Positions 51,733-52,330 of a stretch of 52,330 nucleotides of DNA are shown here, piece after piece. Source of the stretch: Candidatus Komeilibacteria bacterium (GTDB lineage: Bacteria > Patescibacteriota > Patescibacteriia > UBA1558 > UBA10009); assembly GCA_026396575.1 (NCBI GenBank), contig JAPLWM010000015.1:1-52330 (forward strand), read 5' to 3'. Made by a program: the position numbers and the translations under genes. The notes under the pieces are model-generated. The model was not told the origin of the DNA. It searched no databases and was given only the letters and a program-made list of their open reading frames with translations. The stretch's first letter is position 1; each line of letters opens with the position of its first letter.

Positions 51733-52128
51733 TTATCTGTTCAAATAAGTAACGGTTAACTGCAAAACCGTGGCAAAACTCACCCACAACAAGTATGGAA
51801 TATTAAGGTAAACAATCCATTTGGCGTGCGGCCAAACGGCCAGCATGGCCCAAACCAGCGTGCCTAAAACCAATAAAATATCCACGGCGGCCAGGTAATT
51901 GTTTTTTAAGCCGAATTGGATGGGGGTAAAGGCAAAATTAAAAAGCAGGTTTAATATAAAAGGCAAAGCCACCATTAGGGCCAGCTGTTTTTGCCAGGCC
52001 ATAATAAATACCTTGCCGAAAGAAATGGCGATTAAAATATAAAGAATCGTCCAAACCGGGCCGAACAAATAGGCCGGCGGGACCCAGGCGGGTTTGGTTA
52101 ATTGCTGGTACCAGGAATAATTTTGCAT
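51733..52128 (-). CDS. TspO/MBR family protein
   Basis: 131 residues with five predicted membrane helices. YQQLTKPAWVPPAYLFGPVWTILY is typical of helix 1 and loop 1, and WPHAKWIVYLNIPYLLWVSFATVL is the characteristic helix 5. Slightly short for the family (about 150). TspO binds tetrapyrroles or cholesterol-like ligands in other organisms; role here unknown. Confidence 0.9.
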   Translation of the reverse strand: MQNYSWYQQLTKPAWVPPAYLFGPVWTILYILIAISFGKVFIMAWQKQLALMVALPFILNLLFNFAFTPIQFGLKNNYLAAVDILLVLGTLVWAMLAVWPHAKWIVYLNIPYLLWVSFATVLQLTVTYLNR

Positions 52129-52189
52129 AATTTTAAAATTATCGCTAGCTTTATTCTACTCTAAAACAGCCTTAAAATCAAAAACTGCC

Positions 52190-52330
52190 GGCTCTACGCC
52201 AAATAGTGTGGTGGAAAAGTCAAAAGCAGTGGTAATATTAGCTTGAAAACAGAGTTTCTCAACTCAAGGCTAAAATTAATCACTGCTTCTATGAAAAAAT
52301 GTATCAGTAAAATGTTAAATCTGCAAGGGG
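52190..52330 (+). mobile_element. Left end of a probable ISL3-like insertion sequence
   Basis: GGCTCTACGCCAAATAGTG at 52190 resembles ISL3-family terminal repeats, which often open GGCTCT. It precedes by about 100 bases a plus-strand ATG (52291) that reads MKKCISKMLNLQG; ISL3 transposases commonly begin with an MLNLQG-type stretch. The rest is beyond the window, so the right end cannot be tested. Confidence 0.5.
52291..52330 (+). CDS. Start of the ISL3-like transposase (cut by the window edge)
   Basis: Thirteen codons visible, MKKCISKMLNLQG, then the edge. Family assignment relies on the MLNLQG-type opening and the GGCTCT end upstream. No Shine-Dalgarno is evident. Confidence 0.45.
   Translation, partial: MKKCISKMLNLQG

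Overview
The window reads as a streamlined bacterial chromosome of the Patescibacteria/CPR type. Genes are tightly packed, membrane proteins and ribosomal proteins are small, many short conserved proteins have one membrane anchor, and TGA is used as a stop (for example the NYN gene ending at 10007), which argues against the recoded Gracilibacteria/Absconditabacteria. The lineage call is inference from gene style; no 16S gene is present.

Layout. 1-828: window edge with the start of a probable transposase and a 5'-truncated serine recombinase. 854-2677: HEPN-motif protein, tRNA-Trp, small membrane protein, L33, and tRNAs Thr(TGT), Thr(GGT), Tyr. 2684-8417: TPR protein, triosephosphate isomerase, D-Ala-D-Ala carboxypeptidase, patatin-like protein, ScpB/ScpA, YbaK-like deacylase, winged-helix protein. 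8452-11806: AspRS without the GAD insertion, a plus-strand small-RNA candidate, NYN protein, AsnRS. 11893-32290: RluB-like synthase, GerMN lipoprotein and a complete purine locus (purH, purN, purD, purF, purB, purE, purC, purQ-purS fusion, purM, purL, purA, folD, guaA, guaB). It contains every step from PRPP to AMP and GMP and is interrupted by two small plus-strand genes (15192-15359 and 26458-26637). 32283-39948: lipid kinase, HU, L28, TopA, an MgtE-like cytosolic protein beside an unusual NRAMP transporter, two CPR-style unknowns. 40013-46591: cupin, a serine hydrolase broken by one stop codon, MltB-like hydrolase, metallophosphoesterase, FKBP, Gmad2 protein, GIY-YIG protein. 46609-51618: Fic protein with its own operator, GreA, an AT-rich restriction-modification pair and a RhuM-Fic protein. 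51733-52330: TspO, then the probable left end of an ISL3-like element.

The most unusual signal is a set of short palindromic elements sitting inside conserved housekeeping genes without breaking them. Four copies of a bipartite 42-bp element (exactly 14 codons) lie in aspS, purL (twice) and at the junction of the purQ-purS fusion. Three of the four are read in the same frame. Smaller palindromes lie in ybaK, purH (twice), guaA and aspS, one palindrome supplies the aspS stop codon, and tandem 7- or 8-bp repeats are translated inside purL, purQS and purH. This recalls Rickettsia palindromic elements but the sequences differ. Other points: near-leaderless promoters on fic, the methyltransferase and asnS; a class II-type PurE without PurK; a eukaryote-type long GMP synthase; and a fic operator centred on its -35 box.
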